Source: Acetivibrio clariflavus DSM 19732 (GTDB taxonomy: Bacteria > Bacillota > Clostridia > Acetivibrionales > Acetivibrionaceae). From it: a DNA stretch of 64,000 nucleotides. The notes below the pieces were generated by a model, which worked only from the letters and a program-made list of their open reading frames with translations, searched no databases and was not told where the DNA came from. A program made the position numbers and the translations under genes. The DNA is taken from the NCBI RefSeq assembly GCF_000237085.1, contig NC_016627.1, forward strand, positions 1,178,001-1,242,000, given 5' to 3'. The number at the start of each line of letters is the position of its first letter. Positions within the stretch are counted from its first letter, which is position 1. This document shows, one piece after another, positions 18,906 to 28,781 of the stretch.

Positions 18906-19472
18906 ATGATTAAGCGTTTTCACTATAACTCGCCGGTTATACTGACTTATACTATATTATCTTTTATTGTTTTGCTGCTTGGCGAATTTACGAATTTCTA
19001 TTCAACCCGTCTTCTGTTTTCGGTTTATAGAAGCAGCCTTAGCGATGTTTTTTTCTATTTCAGATTGTTTGGACATGTGCTGGGGCATGCTGATTGGAAC
19101 CATTATTTGAATAATTTTCTCATTATACTGATAATCGGACCAATGCTTGAAGAAAAGTATGGTTCAAAAAATTTGCTTGTAATGATGGCGATTACTGCAG
19201 TTATGACAGGATTATTGAATATTCTGCTGTTTTCTTCAGCATTGCTTGGGGCAAGCGGTATTGTATTTATGTTTATTTTATTAGGTTCCTTTGCCAACAT
19301 TAGAAAAGGAAAAATTCCTATAACACTTGTTCTGGTTATTATCGTTTACCTTGGAAATGAAGTGGCTGATGCTTTATTAAAGCAGGACAATGTTTCGCAG
19401 CTTACCCACATAGCCGGGGGCATTTTTGGATGCATTTTCGGTTTTACTCGCCAGAGAGGAAGAAGTGTATAG
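18906..19472 (+). CDS. Rhomboid family intramembrane serine protease
   Basis: A 188-residue polytopic membrane protein. The catalytic serine is in GASG (Ser117) and the catalytic histidine in THIAGG (His168). The conserved HxxxHxxxN-like segment of helix 2 is seen as GHADWNHYLNN at residues 60-70. Six helices make it a minimal bacterial rhomboid, cutting membrane proteins within the bilayer. The ribosome site GTGAGG lies eight bases before the ATG. Its substrates are unknown. Confidence 0.88.
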   Translation: MIKRFHYNSPVILTYTILSFIVLLLGEFTNFYSTRLLFSVYRSSLSDVFFYFRLFGHVLGHADWNHYLNNFLIILIIGPMLEEKYGSKNLLVMMAITAVMTGLLNILLFSSALLGASGIVFMFILLGSFANIRKGKIPITLVLVIIVYLGNEVADALLKQDNVSQLTHIAGGIFGCIFGFTRQRGRSV

Positions 19473-19686
19473 TTTTATATCTCCAATGATTTCATTTCTG
19501 TATTTATTTTTTATTTTCCGGGAATTTTATTATGCTGTTTTAATGTATATGACTGCAGGATTCTATTCCTGAAAGTTGAATATATATTCTAAGGCGTCAT
19601 TGACAATTCATTGTTGCTATCAGTAATCCTAATTTTCAAATTTAGCTGCCTTTCCAAAACATTCAGCACTTTATTGAGGTGATTTG

Positions 19687-21822
19687 ATGAAAAGACGAAA
19701 GACTATAGGACTTCTTATCAATGATATAGATGGGAGCTTTCAAACTTATATTTGGTTGATGCTGAAACAAGCAGCTGAAGAAATGGATTGCAATTTGATG
19801 GTCTTTGAAGGAAGATCCTTAAAACACGATGATTTTGCCGAAAAGCAACACCATATAATCTACAGTTTTATTGAGAAAGGCAGGTTTGACGGATTAATAA
19901 TAACCAGTGCTTCCATATCTACCTATATAAAGTATGAAGAGTTTCTGCAATTTATGAAAAAATACGAAGGTATTCCCTTAGTTTCTATGGGAGTTGTAAT
20001 ACCCGGCGCATTAAATGTAATTTGTGATACAAAAGCGGGAATGAAAGAGCTTATCAGGCATTTAATTGATGATCACGGTTATGAAAAAATACTGTTTGTG
20101 ACAGGACCGGAAGGAAACCAGGAAGCAACAGAACGCCTTGAAGCATATAAAGAGGTTTTAAGGGAGAAAAACTTAGAATTTGATGAGAATTTGGTAATCC
20201 AAGGGGATTTTGTTTCAAATACAGGATACCGGATAATGGAAGAGGTTGCAAACTCAAATATGGAGTATGATGCAATTGTTTTTTCCAATGATGATATGGC
20301 TTTAGGTGCAATGAAATTTATAGATCATATGAAAAATTCCGGGAATTATTCGTTGGATAAAAAGATAATCCTCTGCGGATTTGACGACTCTCTAAACGCG
20401 AGCAAAGTAAATCCTCCTCTGACTACAGTAAGACTGCCTTTGAAGGAAGTATGTTATAAATCGGTGGAAGTGTTATTAGGCGATGAAATTAAGGAACAGA
20501 CCGTTATATTGCCTTCGGTTCTTGTAAAGAGAGCATCCTGCGGATGCGATTACAAAAAGGAAGATGAGGAATTAAAAAATATTAATTCAGTGAAAATGGT
20601 ATTGGATTACAGAGTCCATGAAAATTTGCAAACATACCAGATTGATGAACTGTTTGATAAATTGTGTTCTGCTTTAAAAAAGAGCTTTATTGAGAGCTGT
20701 TTTATTTTTAAATATCTTGAAGGCCCGATTTTCTATAATGAAGAAATGGCATTTGATGAAAATTTTAAAGTACCGCAAAGATCGGAAATGGTTTATGCTT
20801 ATTATAAAGGGCAGAGAATGATTATAGAGCAGAGTGACAGGGTAATAAATACTGCTCAGATTCTTCCTGAGCGCTTTATGCCTGAGGATAGCAGATTTAC
20901 GTATATTGTCATGCCTTTGTTTTTCAAAAATGAGCATTTCGGTTATGTATGTTTTGAAGTAAACAATAATGATGTAATTACCTTTGAAATGTTGAGAGGA
21001 CAGATTAGCAATACCTTAAAAGGGGCACTCATGCTGCTGGAAAGGGAAACTATGGGAGAAAGCCTTAGGGAAAGTGAAAGATTAGCTTCACTGGGGCAGA
21101 TGATAGGAGGCATATCTCATAATCTTATGACACCGATTATGTCCATTTCAGGTGTAGCTGCTGCTTTGGAAGACTTAATTTATGAATACAGGGAGTCAAT
21201 TGGAGACAGTTCGGTGACTGATGAAGACCATTATGAAATCAGTTCTGAAATGTCAGAATGGGTTAATAGGTTAAAAGAATATAATTCGTACATGTCTAAT
21301 GTTATATCAACCGTTAAATCCCAGGCAGTTCAGTTAAATTCACAGTGTAACAAAGATTTTACGATAGAAGAGCTTGTGAATAGAATTAAGTTTTTCAATA
21401 ATTATGACCTTCTTATTGAGAAGTCAGATTTAAGCATATTTGTAGATGTCGATACAAATATTGTTATACAAGGTGATATATCCAATATAGTACAGATACT
21501 GGATAATCTAATAAAGAATGCTATTCAATCGTATGAGGGTAAAGAATCCAACCATTGCAGAGTTGAGCTTCATATACGTAGAAATGATGATAATGTAATA
21601 TTCATAGTGAAAGATTATGGATGTGGAATACCTGAAAAAATTAAACCTCGTTTATTTAAGTATATGCTGACTACTAAGGGGAAAAGTGGAACAGGGTTAA
21701 GTCTTATGCTGTCCTACTCCACCATAAAGGGGAAATTTGGAGGAGATATTTGGTTTGAATCTAAGGAGAATGAAGGCACAACATTCTTTATTATGCTGCC
21801 TATAAATAAAGCAGATTTATAG
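19687..21822 (+). CDS. Cytoplasmic LacI-type ligand-binding domain fused to a histidine kinase
   Basis: A 711-residue hybrid sensor kinase. Residues 1-290 resemble the periplasmic-binding-protein-like core of LacI/PurR regulators (TIGLLINDIDGSF, DGLIITSAS, AIVFSNDDMALGAM, LCGFDDS) but lack both the helix-turn-helix and a signal peptide or membrane segment. A linker of about 150 residues follows and may be GAF-like. HisKA carries His478 in GGISHNLMTP, and the HATPase has NLIKNAIQSYEG, DYGCGIPEK and KGKSGTGLSL. It would sense a soluble ligand, perhaps a sugar, inside the cell. No response regulator is adjacent. The ATG at 19687 follows GAGGTG. Confidence 0.85.
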   Translation: MKRRKTIGLLINDIDGSFQTYIWLMLKQAAEEMDCNLMVFEGRSLKHDDFAEKQHHIIYSFIEKGRFDGLIITSASISTYIKYEEFLQFMKKYEGIPLVSMGVVIPGALNVICDTKAGMKELIRHLIDDHGYEKILFVTGPEGNQEATERLEAYKEVLREKNLEFDENLVIQGDFVSNTGYRIMEEVANSNMEYDAIVFSNDDMALGAMKFIDHMKNSGNYSLDKKIILCGFDDSLNASKVNPPLTTVRLPLKEVCYKSVEVLLGDEIKEQTVILPSVLVKRASCGCDYKKEDEELKNINSVKMVLDYRVHENLQTYQIDELFDKLCSALKKSFIESCFIFKYLEGPIFYNEEMAFDENFKVPQRSEMVYAYYKGQRMIIEQSDRVINTAQILPERFMPEDSRFTYIVMPLFFKNEHFGYVCFEVNNNDVITFEMLRGQISNTLKGALMLLERETMGESLRESERLASLGQMIGGISHNLMTPIMSISGVAAALEDLIYEYRESIGDSSVTDEDHYEISSEMSEWVNRLKEYNSYMSNVISTVKSQAVQLNSQCNKDFTIEELVNRIKFFNNYDLLIEKSDLSIFVDVDTNIVIQGDISNIVQILDNLIKNAIQSYEGKESNHCRVELHIRRNDDNVIFIVKDYGCGIPEKIKPRLFKYMLTTKGKSGTGLSLMLSYSTIKGKFGGDIWFESKENEGTTFFIMLPINKADL

Positions 21823-21943
21823 AAAATTTTGAGTAATTGGATAGTAAAGATTGTTAATAGGCTAAAGTAAATTTAATTTAACAAAATATGGATAATGTAA
21901 GCATGTACAAAATCCAAAAAATCATATATAATATATATCTATT

Positions 21944-24472
21944 ATGAATAAGAATAATTCAAATTTAAAAAATAACTTAATAAAATTGACCATGTTTCTT
22001 TCAGTGGTGTTGTTGTCAGCTTTTTTGCTTATGGCTGCTATTAATATGTTAAATTTTAATGACGCCGGAGCAGGTGGAGGTGACATCAGTAAGAGCGGTT
22101 CTGCGGGGGGAAGTAACAAGCAGTCTAAGGCAAGTCCAGGCTTAAAAGATAAAAATTCTGAAAGAAACGATGATTGGAAGAACAGGGTAGAGAGGAGACG
22201 TGCTGAACGAAAGGATTCCGAAATTTTCGACGGGGAATTTTCCTATGGGGAAGGACAGGATAGTGGAGGGTACGGAAAAGGAGAATTCACTATACCTGAA
22301 AATTTACCCAATGTCGATATTTCCGGAGAGAATATATTGCCGGATATTCCGTTTGGCAGTGGAGAAAGTATTCAAACAATTGTTTTAAGTAACGAAAAGC
22401 AGCCTCATACGCCTGTATTTGAAGTGCTTGGATATCCCAATTATCCTTTTCTGAAAGTAGTGGTATTGGAGAACTATTATAAAAATCGATGGATTGCAGT
22501 AAAAGAAGAACCGGAAGTGGTAATAAATTTTGATGCAAATTTGGATGAAAAATATAGTGCCAATTCGGTTAAAATTAAACCTATTTTTCCTTCAAGCGGA
22601 TATCTGCCGGTTTTATCAGGTAAATTTAGTTTTAAATATCGTACCAATGTAAACTGGTATAAGTTATCGGAAACATATTATTCGGAAAATGTTATAGACG
22701 ATTTTTACATTATGGATTATGTGAATTCTGTTGATTACCATCAGCTTATGTACGCAAATACCGATGACTTATATTCTTATTCTATTTCTGTACCGGAATT
22801 TGTTGAGAAAATTGTTGATGATATTATTGAGGGCTGTAACAGTGATTTCGATATTATAAAAGGCGTAGAAAATTACCTTCTTAGCAATTATTACCTGGAT
22901 AACAAAGTTATAAACAATTACGGCCAAAACGACGGTATAATATCTTTCCTGATGAATAAAGGCGGAATTGGGAATACCTTGGATTTTATGTCTGCTTATA
23001 CCTATCTATTAAGGGCGGCAGGTATACCTTGCCGATTGGTAATTGGGTATAGAATAAATCAGGGAAAGCCGTATCAGGTTGTTTATAGGGACCAGGCATA
23101 CATATATCCGGAAATAAAGTTTGAAGAGTATGGATGGATTCCTATGGATGTATTTGGATATGACCCGTCCTTTACACCTCCTATTGAGACGGTAACACAA
23201 ATTACGTCGGTCAGTGCCGAAGCAAAAAGAGGTACCAACTTTACTGTAAAAGGAACAGTTACAGATTTGAACGGCAAATTGCTGGATGATATGTCTGTGC
23301 TTATTTATGTAAAATCGTCAAAAACCGAGAATACTCTTTCCTACGCCAGGGCTGAAGTTCATGACGGAAAGTTTGAGATTACATGCGATGTAAAACACAA
23401 TATTCCTGCGGGGAAGTATCAAGTTGTTGCAGATTTACTGGAAAATGATTTGTATAGGACTTCTACCAGCGACCCTGAGATGAGAATTACTACCGATACT
23501 CGAATAGAACTTATTGATAATGGCACTGTAGTGGGCAAAAGTTTTACGATTGAGGGAAGTCTAATAGACAGTTACTCCAATGAAGGTGTCTCGGCTCTAA
23601 AAATAAATATAAAATTTCCGGGTACAAATATTGAAGATAGTGTTTTATCCCAAACAGAGGGAAAGTTTTCCATGCTGGTTGATCTAAAGGAATTTGGGAA
23701 ATTGACACCGGAAAGAAACTTCTTCTTTGTAAAGGGATATAATATAAGCTATCAGCTTGAGTTTGCGGGTACAGACATTTTTTACCCTTCAAGCACTTCC
23801 GGGAGTACTTTTATTTGGCACATACTTTGGGCAAGAATTGCATTGGCTTTATTGCTTATAGTATCAATTATATCTTTTCCGATAGTTATCCGCATTGTCA
23901 GGACACGTAAAGATGAAACAAGGGATATGTTGCTTGCACTGAATGGCGGTTTTTCAAAGATGTCAGTTCTGGTTGCCGGAGATAATCAGAACTTAGCGAA
24001 TGATAAGGAACTGGTGCAGCAGATAAATATTAAGTTCCCTCAGATAAAGAATGGTTATCCCGATGTATGGGGAGTTAATGAAGAATTGATTATAAGTTTT
24101 GAGGATAGTTGGCAAAATCGGGATGAGAAAAAAATTAATTTTGATAAAAAAGGGACCTATAGTATCAAAGTATTAAAAGGGCCAGATAAAATAACTCAGA
24201 GAGATATAAGGATAGTGAATTATAGGGAGGAAGTAATAACAAACGGCAAGATGCTATTAAAAGAGTTTTCGAAAACTATTGATATTAATGACAAGATGAC
24301 TCTTAGAGAAATATTGTTTTTAATGAAATCACAGCTTTCAACAATGAAATATATGATTTTGGAACAGGTTTTTGATATTATGGAAAAGGCGGTTTATAGT
24401 TTGAACGATATTAGCAGAGAGGATTATGAGTTGTTTTATATGTGCATTCAGAAATATAAATCATTAACATAG
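21944..24472 (+). CDS. Transglutaminase-like membrane protein with degenerate catalytic site
   Basis: An 842-residue protein with an N-terminal membrane helix (about 14-38), a charged linker, a transglutaminase-core domain (about 285-410), an Ig-like region (420-610), a second helix near 630-655 and a cytosolic tail resembling DUF4129. The core matches the fold in YLLRAAGIPCRLVIGYR and YGWIPMDVFG, but Thr345 replaces the nucleophilic Cys (GNTLDF) and Tyr386 replaces the His (YIYPE). Only the Asp remains, so transglutaminase or protease chemistry is unlikely. It leads a MoxR/DUF58 cluster, where such proteins are usual partners. Confidence 0.78.
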   Translation: MNKNNSNLKNNLIKLTMFLSVVLLSAFLLMAAINMLNFNDAGAGGGDISKSGSAGGSNKQSKASPGLKDKNSERNDDWKNRVERRRAERKDSEIFDGEFSYGEGQDSGGYGKGEFTIPENLPNVDISGENILPDIPFGSGESIQTIVLSNEKQPHTPVFEVLGYPNYPFLKVVVLENYYKNRWIAVKEEPEVVINFDANLDEKYSANSVKIKPIFPSSGYLPVLSGKFSFKYRTNVNWYKLSETYYSENVIDDFYIMDYVNSVDYHQLMYANTDDLYSYSISVPEFVEKIVDDIIEGCNSDFDIIKGVENYLLSNYYLDNKVINNYGQNDGIISFLMNKGGIGNTLDFMSAYTYLLRAAGIPCRLVIGYRINQGKPYQVVYRDQAYIYPEIKFEEYGWIPMDVFGYDPSFTPPIETVTQITSVSAEAKRGTNFTVKGTVTDLNGKLLDDMSVLIYVKSSKTENTLSYARAEVHDGKFEITCDVKHNIPAGKYQVVADLLENDLYRTSTSDPEMRITTDTRIELIDNGTVVGKSFTIEGSLIDSYSNEGVSALKINIKFPGTNIEDSVLSQTEGKFSMLVDLKEFGKLTPERNFFFVKGYNISYQLEFAGTDIFYPSSTSGSTFIWHILWARIALALLLIVSIISFPIVIRIVRTRKDETRDMLLALNGGFSKMSVLVAGDNQNLANDKELVQQINIKFPQIKNGYPDVWGVNEELIISFEDSWQNRDEKKINFDKKGTYSIKVLKGPDKITQRDIRIVNYREEVITNGKMLLKEFSKTIDINDKMTLREILFLMKSQLSTMKYMILEQVFDIMEKAVYSLNDISREDYELFYMCIQKYKSLT

Positions 24473-24498
24473 GAACTATTTTTATAAGGGAGGATAGA

Positions 24499-25650
24499 AT
24501 GCATCCTAACAGTACAGAAGTTTTAAACGCTTCTTCAAAGAAGTTAAGTGTATATGCAATAATACTTGCGGCATTTGTAATCTTTGCATATGTTATATTT
24601 TTTTGGCCGGGAAAATTTTTATATGATATAAGAGACGATTTTTATTTTTTGATATTTCCTGGTGCAGCTATACTTGCCGGGAATTTTGTCAAGTCTATTG
24701 TAAAGTCCTGTTTTGTCGGTAAATGGACAGAACTTGCAGCCAGCTTTATTCTTTATTTGACAAACGGTACATCGGCAGTACTTTTTATAGCCTTTTCATC
24801 AAAGGATATGGGCTATCTTACAGCAATAGCCTGGGTGGTACTGTTGGCAATTTCTATAGTAATTTATAAAGCTTCTAAATTTTTTTATACAGGGATATAT
24901 TCCGGATGCTTGATAAAGGCATTTTCTTACATTCTTATGGGATTTAGCATAAGAGGAATATTAGGTGACATACTATTAAGATATTTTTCAAATCTTGTTA
25001 TGATATCTTTTGTTATACTGGCATTGCTGCAGATGGCAACTCTTATAGAACTTTTTTACAATGAAAAGTCCAGAAGATTAGCCATGTGGCTTAAGAGCAA
25101 TCATTTTAAAAAATATATCGGAATATTTGCATCAGTATTTATAATTGGGTTGTTGAGGAGGGATATTTTGAGTTCGGGATTGGCAGGTTGGATCTTAATA
25201 TTTATGGTCTTGCTGGTAATATTTGTATTGTTTGCGGTTAGGATGTGGGGAAGCGTCAAATACTTTCCGGAAGAAAAGCTGGCAAAACATGTACAGGATA
25301 TGAATTTTGACAAAAGCAAAGACCTTGAGAACATAACAAGATATATAGAGGATTACGTAAATTTGGGTAAAAAGAGCAGACTGGTATCCTACCTTACGTA
25401 CTTGGGATATAAATCGGGGATACCGTTTGGTGCCGTAAGCAATATAATTGCTCCCCTTGTGGAGTATTGTGACCCGGAAATTCCGGGCATGTTGACAGTC
25501 GAACAATATAAGGCTATTGAGGAGAGAAACAGGCAGAACAGATTAAGAGTAATTGAAAAAATTACGTCAAATTTGAAACTTTTCGGAAAAGGGGTATATG
25601 TGTACAATGGATATTATACAGGTGCAAAAAATTTGCAGGACTATAATTGA
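24499..25650 (+). CDS. Multi-spanning membrane protein of MoxR cluster
   Basis: A 383-residue protein with about eight hydrophobic helices in residues 15-255, followed by a charged cytosolic tail containing two NI-type helical segments. The family is not recognised. GGGAGGATAGA immediately precedes the ATG. It sits between the transglutaminase-like protein and moxR and its end overlaps moxR by 53 bases, so it is very likely part of the same complex. Membrane proteins of variable sequence are common in MoxR-DUF58 operons. Confidence 0.7.
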   Translation: MHPNSTEVLNASSKKLSVYAIILAAFVIFAYVIFFWPGKFLYDIRDDFYFLIFPGAAILAGNFVKSIVKSCFVGKWTELAASFILYLTNGTSAVLFIAFSSKDMGYLTAIAWVVLLAISIVIYKASKFFYTGIYSGCLIKAFSYILMGFSIRGILGDILLRYFSNLVMISFVILALLQMATLIELFYNEKSRRLAMWLKSNHFKKYIGIFASVFIIGLLRRDILSSGLAGWILIFMVLLVIFVLFAVRMWGSVKYFPEEKLAKHVQDMNFDKSKDLENITRYIEDYVNLGKKSRLVSYLTYLGYKSGIPFGAVSNIIAPLVEYCDPEIPGMLTVEQYKAIEERNRQNRLRVIEKITSNLKLFGKGVYVYNGYYTGAKNLQDYN

Positions 25651-26596
25651 TGAGGTTGAAAAAGTATTTGTTACCAGCGATCGAATGCTGCTCAATAAAG
25701 TTCTTTGCGGATTTTTGTCGGGAGGACATATATTGTTTGAAGACAACCCGGGGCTAGGCAAGACTTTGCTTGTAAAAGTCCTGGCCAAGGTTACGGGATG
25801 TGAATGGAAAAGAATACAGTTCACACCCGATTTAATGCCTTCAGATATATTGGGGACAAAGATATGGAAGAGCAATTCTTCTACCTTTGAACTTGAAAAG
25901 GGACCAATATTTACAAACTTTTTACTGGCTGATGAAATAAACAGGGCGATGCCCAAAACACAATCAGCACTGTTGGAAGCAATGGAGGAAAGACAGGTTT
26001 CAATAGAGGGTACAACTTATCCTCTAAAACCGCCTTTTATTGTAATGGCTACCCAGAACCCGATTGAAATGGAGGGTACTTATCCTTTGCCCGAAGCTCA
26101 AATGGACAGGTTTATTATGAAACTTTCATTAGGCTATCTTGACAGCTTAGAAAAGGAATGTGAAGTACTGAAGCGACGTATTGAGTGGAAAAAGGATGAC
26201 CCGACCAATGACATTCATCCCGTGATTACTATGGATGAACTTATAATGCTTCAGCAAGAAGCGGAAAAGGTATTTGTAGACGACAATATATTGATGTATA
26301 TAACAGAAATTGTGAGGAATACAAGAACTAATCCTAATGTCCGGCTTGGGGCAAGCCCTAGGGGAGCTTTGGCACTTTTAAAACTATCCCGAGCCAGTGC
26401 TCTAATATCGGGGAGAGATTATGTTGTTCCGGATGATGTCAAGTTTATAGCTGTAGAGGCATTGGCCCACCGTATAATTCTTCATGTGGAACATATTATG
26501 GAAGGCCGACTTCCTACTGCTGTTATAAAAAGTATTATCAGTAAAATTGATGTTCCTAAAAGTTATACCAGGGAAAATTCAGGAGGATTAATATAA
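25598..26596 (+). CDS. MoxR family AAA+ ATPase
   Basis: A 332-residue AAA+ chaperone-like ATPase. Walker A is EDNPGLGKTLLVK near residue 48, Walker B is LLADEINRAMPKTQSALLEA near 108, and sensor 1 lies in MATQNPIEMEGTYPLPEAQMDR. MoxR proteins work with DUF58/VWA partners to mature or insert metals or complexes at the membrane. The gene overlaps its upstream neighbour by 53 bases and ends directly against the DUF58 gene. Two ATGs (25598 and 25607) fit the GAAAAGGGG site about equally badly, so the exact start is uncertain. Confidence 0.93.
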   Translation: MCTMDIIQVQKICRTIIDEVEKVFVTSDRMLLNKVLCGFLSGGHILFEDNPGLGKTLLVKVLAKVTGCEWKRIQFTPDLMPSDILGTKIWKSNSSTFELEKGPIFTNFLLADEINRAMPKTQSALLEAMEERQVSIEGTTYPLKPPFIVMATQNPIEMEGTYPLPEAQMDRFIMKLSLGYLDSLEKECEVLKRRIEWKKDDPTNDIHPVITMDELIMLQQEAEKVFVDDNILMYITEIVRNTRTNPNVRLGASPRGALALLKLSRASALISGRDYVVPDDVKFIAVEALAHRIILHVEHIMEGRLPTAVIKSIISKIDVPKSYTRENSGGLI

Positions 26597-27919
26597 ATGC
26601 CCGGCTATATTTTTAAATTGGGTGCAATCTTTTTGGGATTGATACTTGCAGCATTTTTATTGGCAAATAATATACTTATAGCTGTTTCCATAATACCTTT
26701 GTGCCTTATGGCTGCTGGTTATTTTGTTGAGGTACCAAAAGAAATTAGGGTTAAAAAAACTATATCTAAAAATAGGGCAAGGGTTGGAGAACTTTTAAGC
26801 ATAAGTCTCGATGTTTCGGTTGAATCAGGGATTGGTCCGGTAATTATCTGTGATGTTATAAACGGAAGCTTTGAACTGGTCGAAGGCAGTAATTTTCATG
26901 TAGTATGGAAAGGTTTTTCTCCAAAAACATTTAAAATAAACTATAAAGTAAGGTGCAATGCTTCGGGGACCTATTCATTAGAGGAAACCAAGTGGAGGAC
27001 TAAACATCCGGTATGTAATTATTCGGAAAATGGAGTATGTCATAATAATATATCGGTGCAAATAGTTCCAAGGCTTTTAGAACTTCATAAAATAAGAGGT
27101 TTGGCGGCAAAAAGCAGAGTACCAATGCCGCAGGGAGCTTTATCCACACTGGGTATGACAACTCACGAATTTAAAGAGGTGAGACTGTATTACCCCGGAG
27201 ACCCTTTTAAATCTATTAATTGGAAGGTTACTTCGAGAAACCTTTTCAGGGGAAAAGTTTATCCTGTTGTGAATGAGTTTGAGAGAGAAGGTAAAAAATC
27301 GGTTTATATTTTTCTTGACACTTCTCCAACAATGAATTTCGGTACTAAATCCAGAAATGTAATTGAGTATTCCATCGAAGCAGTAAATGCTTTTGCTGAC
27401 TATTATTTAGCTCAAAATTGCATAGTATCCCTTATTTCCTTTGGAAGCAAGAAAATTGTCGTGCCTGCGGGTTCGGGAAAAATGCAATACCATAGAATAT
27501 TGAGGGAATTGATGAGAATTAGAGATAATACCGATGATAGAAAAACTGTAAAAAAGAAAGTAACTTCTTTAGCGGAAATTATATACTCAAACCGTGAGCA
27601 TTTTGTAGGTGTAAGACCGTTGTTTATTGTAATAACCAGGTTTTGCGGAAGCAACAGCGAAGCCTTGAAAAAGGCAGTTGAAGATATGTCCAAGTATACT
27701 GTCAGGAATGGTAATTTACCGAGTATAATGATGGTTAATATTATAGGTTATGAGATGAGAATAAAAAAAGATATCGAAAAACAGGCTGCAAACTTAATTG
27801 AATCCTTTATGAATATTATGTCCAAAGAACTGAGAAACCGCTGTATATGGATTGACTGGAATCCCGCAAGGGAAAGTCTCACAAGTGCGCTTTTAAAACA
27901 GGTGGTGACAGCAAGATGA
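26597..27919 (+). CDS. DUF58 domain protein (VWA-like)
   Basis: A 440-residue protein with two N-terminal membrane helices (about 5-45), then an extracytoplasmic-type beta region, then the DUF58 signature YYPGDPFKSINWKVTSRN near residue 200. A von Willebrand A-like fold follows, with IFLDTSPTMNFG (a MIDAS-like DxSxx) near 240. It is the standard partner of MoxR. The ATG follows AGGAGGATTAATATAA directly after the moxR stop, and the end overlaps the next gene by ATGA. Confidence 0.9.
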   Translation: MPGYIFKLGAIFLGLILAAFLLANNILIAVSIIPLCLMAAGYFVEVPKEIRVKKTISKNRARVGELLSISLDVSVESGIGPVIICDVINGSFELVEGSNFHVVWKGFSPKTFKINYKVRCNASGTYSLEETKWRTKHPVCNYSENGVCHNNISVQIVPRLLELHKIRGLAAKSRVPMPQGALSTLGMTTHEFKEVRLYYPGDPFKSINWKVTSRNLFRGKVYPVVNEFEREGKKSVYIFLDTSPTMNFGTKSRNVIEYSIEAVNAFADYYLAQNCIVSLISFGSKKIVVPAGSGKMQYHRILRELMRIRDNTDDRKTVKKKVTSLAEIIYSNREHFVGVRPLFIVITRFCGSNSEALKKAVEDMSKYTVRNGNLPSIMMVNIIGYEMRIKKDIEKQAANLIESFMNIMSKELRNRCIWIDWNPARESLTSALLKQVVTAR

Positions 27920-28527
27920 GAGAATGGACTTTGTCAGGAAGAATTGTACTCTCTTCCTTAGCCTATGTTTTATCTTTTATAATGTTTATCAATACTTCGG
28001 TGTTTACTTATGAAGATTTTAAAACATCTCTTATTACAGTTAATGTTATAGCTTTTATATTTATAGGAATGGGCTATGTCATTTACAAAACCGTACTTGC
28101 ACCAATCTTTTTTGCGTGCATGTTTTTCTGTGCTCCGTCTGTTATGGCCTATTCAAAATTGGGAAAGGCAATATTTGACATTAATGTTACTAATAAATTT
28201 GATTCTCTCGTTACCGCAGTACTTTTTTTGACGATAATTTCAATGCTTTTGCTGGCGGGAAAGCTAAAAAAGGCAGAAGGAGAGTACTTGTCCATGATTT
28301 CGGACGGTGCTGATGAGGAGGATGTTAAGCTTATCACAATCAATAGCTTGAAAGTATATTTAGCTTTTCTTGTCGGAATTTATTCTGCTGCAATTATTGC
28401 TGCAGTTACCGGATTTGTTTTGCTGAATTTAGAGGGTTCGTTTACAATAGCTGTTATTACTGCGACTTTGGGTATGGCTATGTTTTCGGGATGTGCGTTT
28501 TATATCTATAAAAAATGGTTGGAGTAA
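27916..28527 (+). CDS. Small membrane protein, last gene of MoxR cluster
   Basis: A 203-residue protein with about six hydrophobic helices and a short acidic cytosolic loop (SDGADEEDVK, near residue 130). The family is not recognised. It is coupled to the DUF58 gene by an ATGA overlap, so it belongs to the same operon and probably to the same membrane assembly. Confidence 0.7.
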   Translation: MREWTLSGRIVLSSLAYVLSFIMFINTSVFTYEDFKTSLITVNVIAFIFIGMGYVIYKTVLAPIFFACMFFCAPSVMAYSKLGKAIFDINVTNKFDSLVTAVLFLTIISMLLLAGKLKKAEGEYLSMISDGADEEDVKLITINSLKVYLAFLVGIYSAAIIAAVTGFVLLNLEGSFTIAVITATLGMAMFSGCAFYIYKKWLE

Positions 28528-28781
28528 TCAAGTAAATATATCTATAAAATGATGAATTTTAAGTTTTGAAGGGTGTGCCAATTGCTATGCATAGCCTTTT
28601 ATATTTGAAATTCGATGTAAAAATTTGAAAAATTTAATAATTTGGCATAGTGTTTAGGTGAACAAATATATACATATTATAGTGAAATATAACTTGCTTA
28701 TTTTTGCTTGAGTGTGATAATTTTAAATGAATACCTTTATAAAAATATAAGATAGTTGTTTGGTTAAGGTGAAAATGAATT

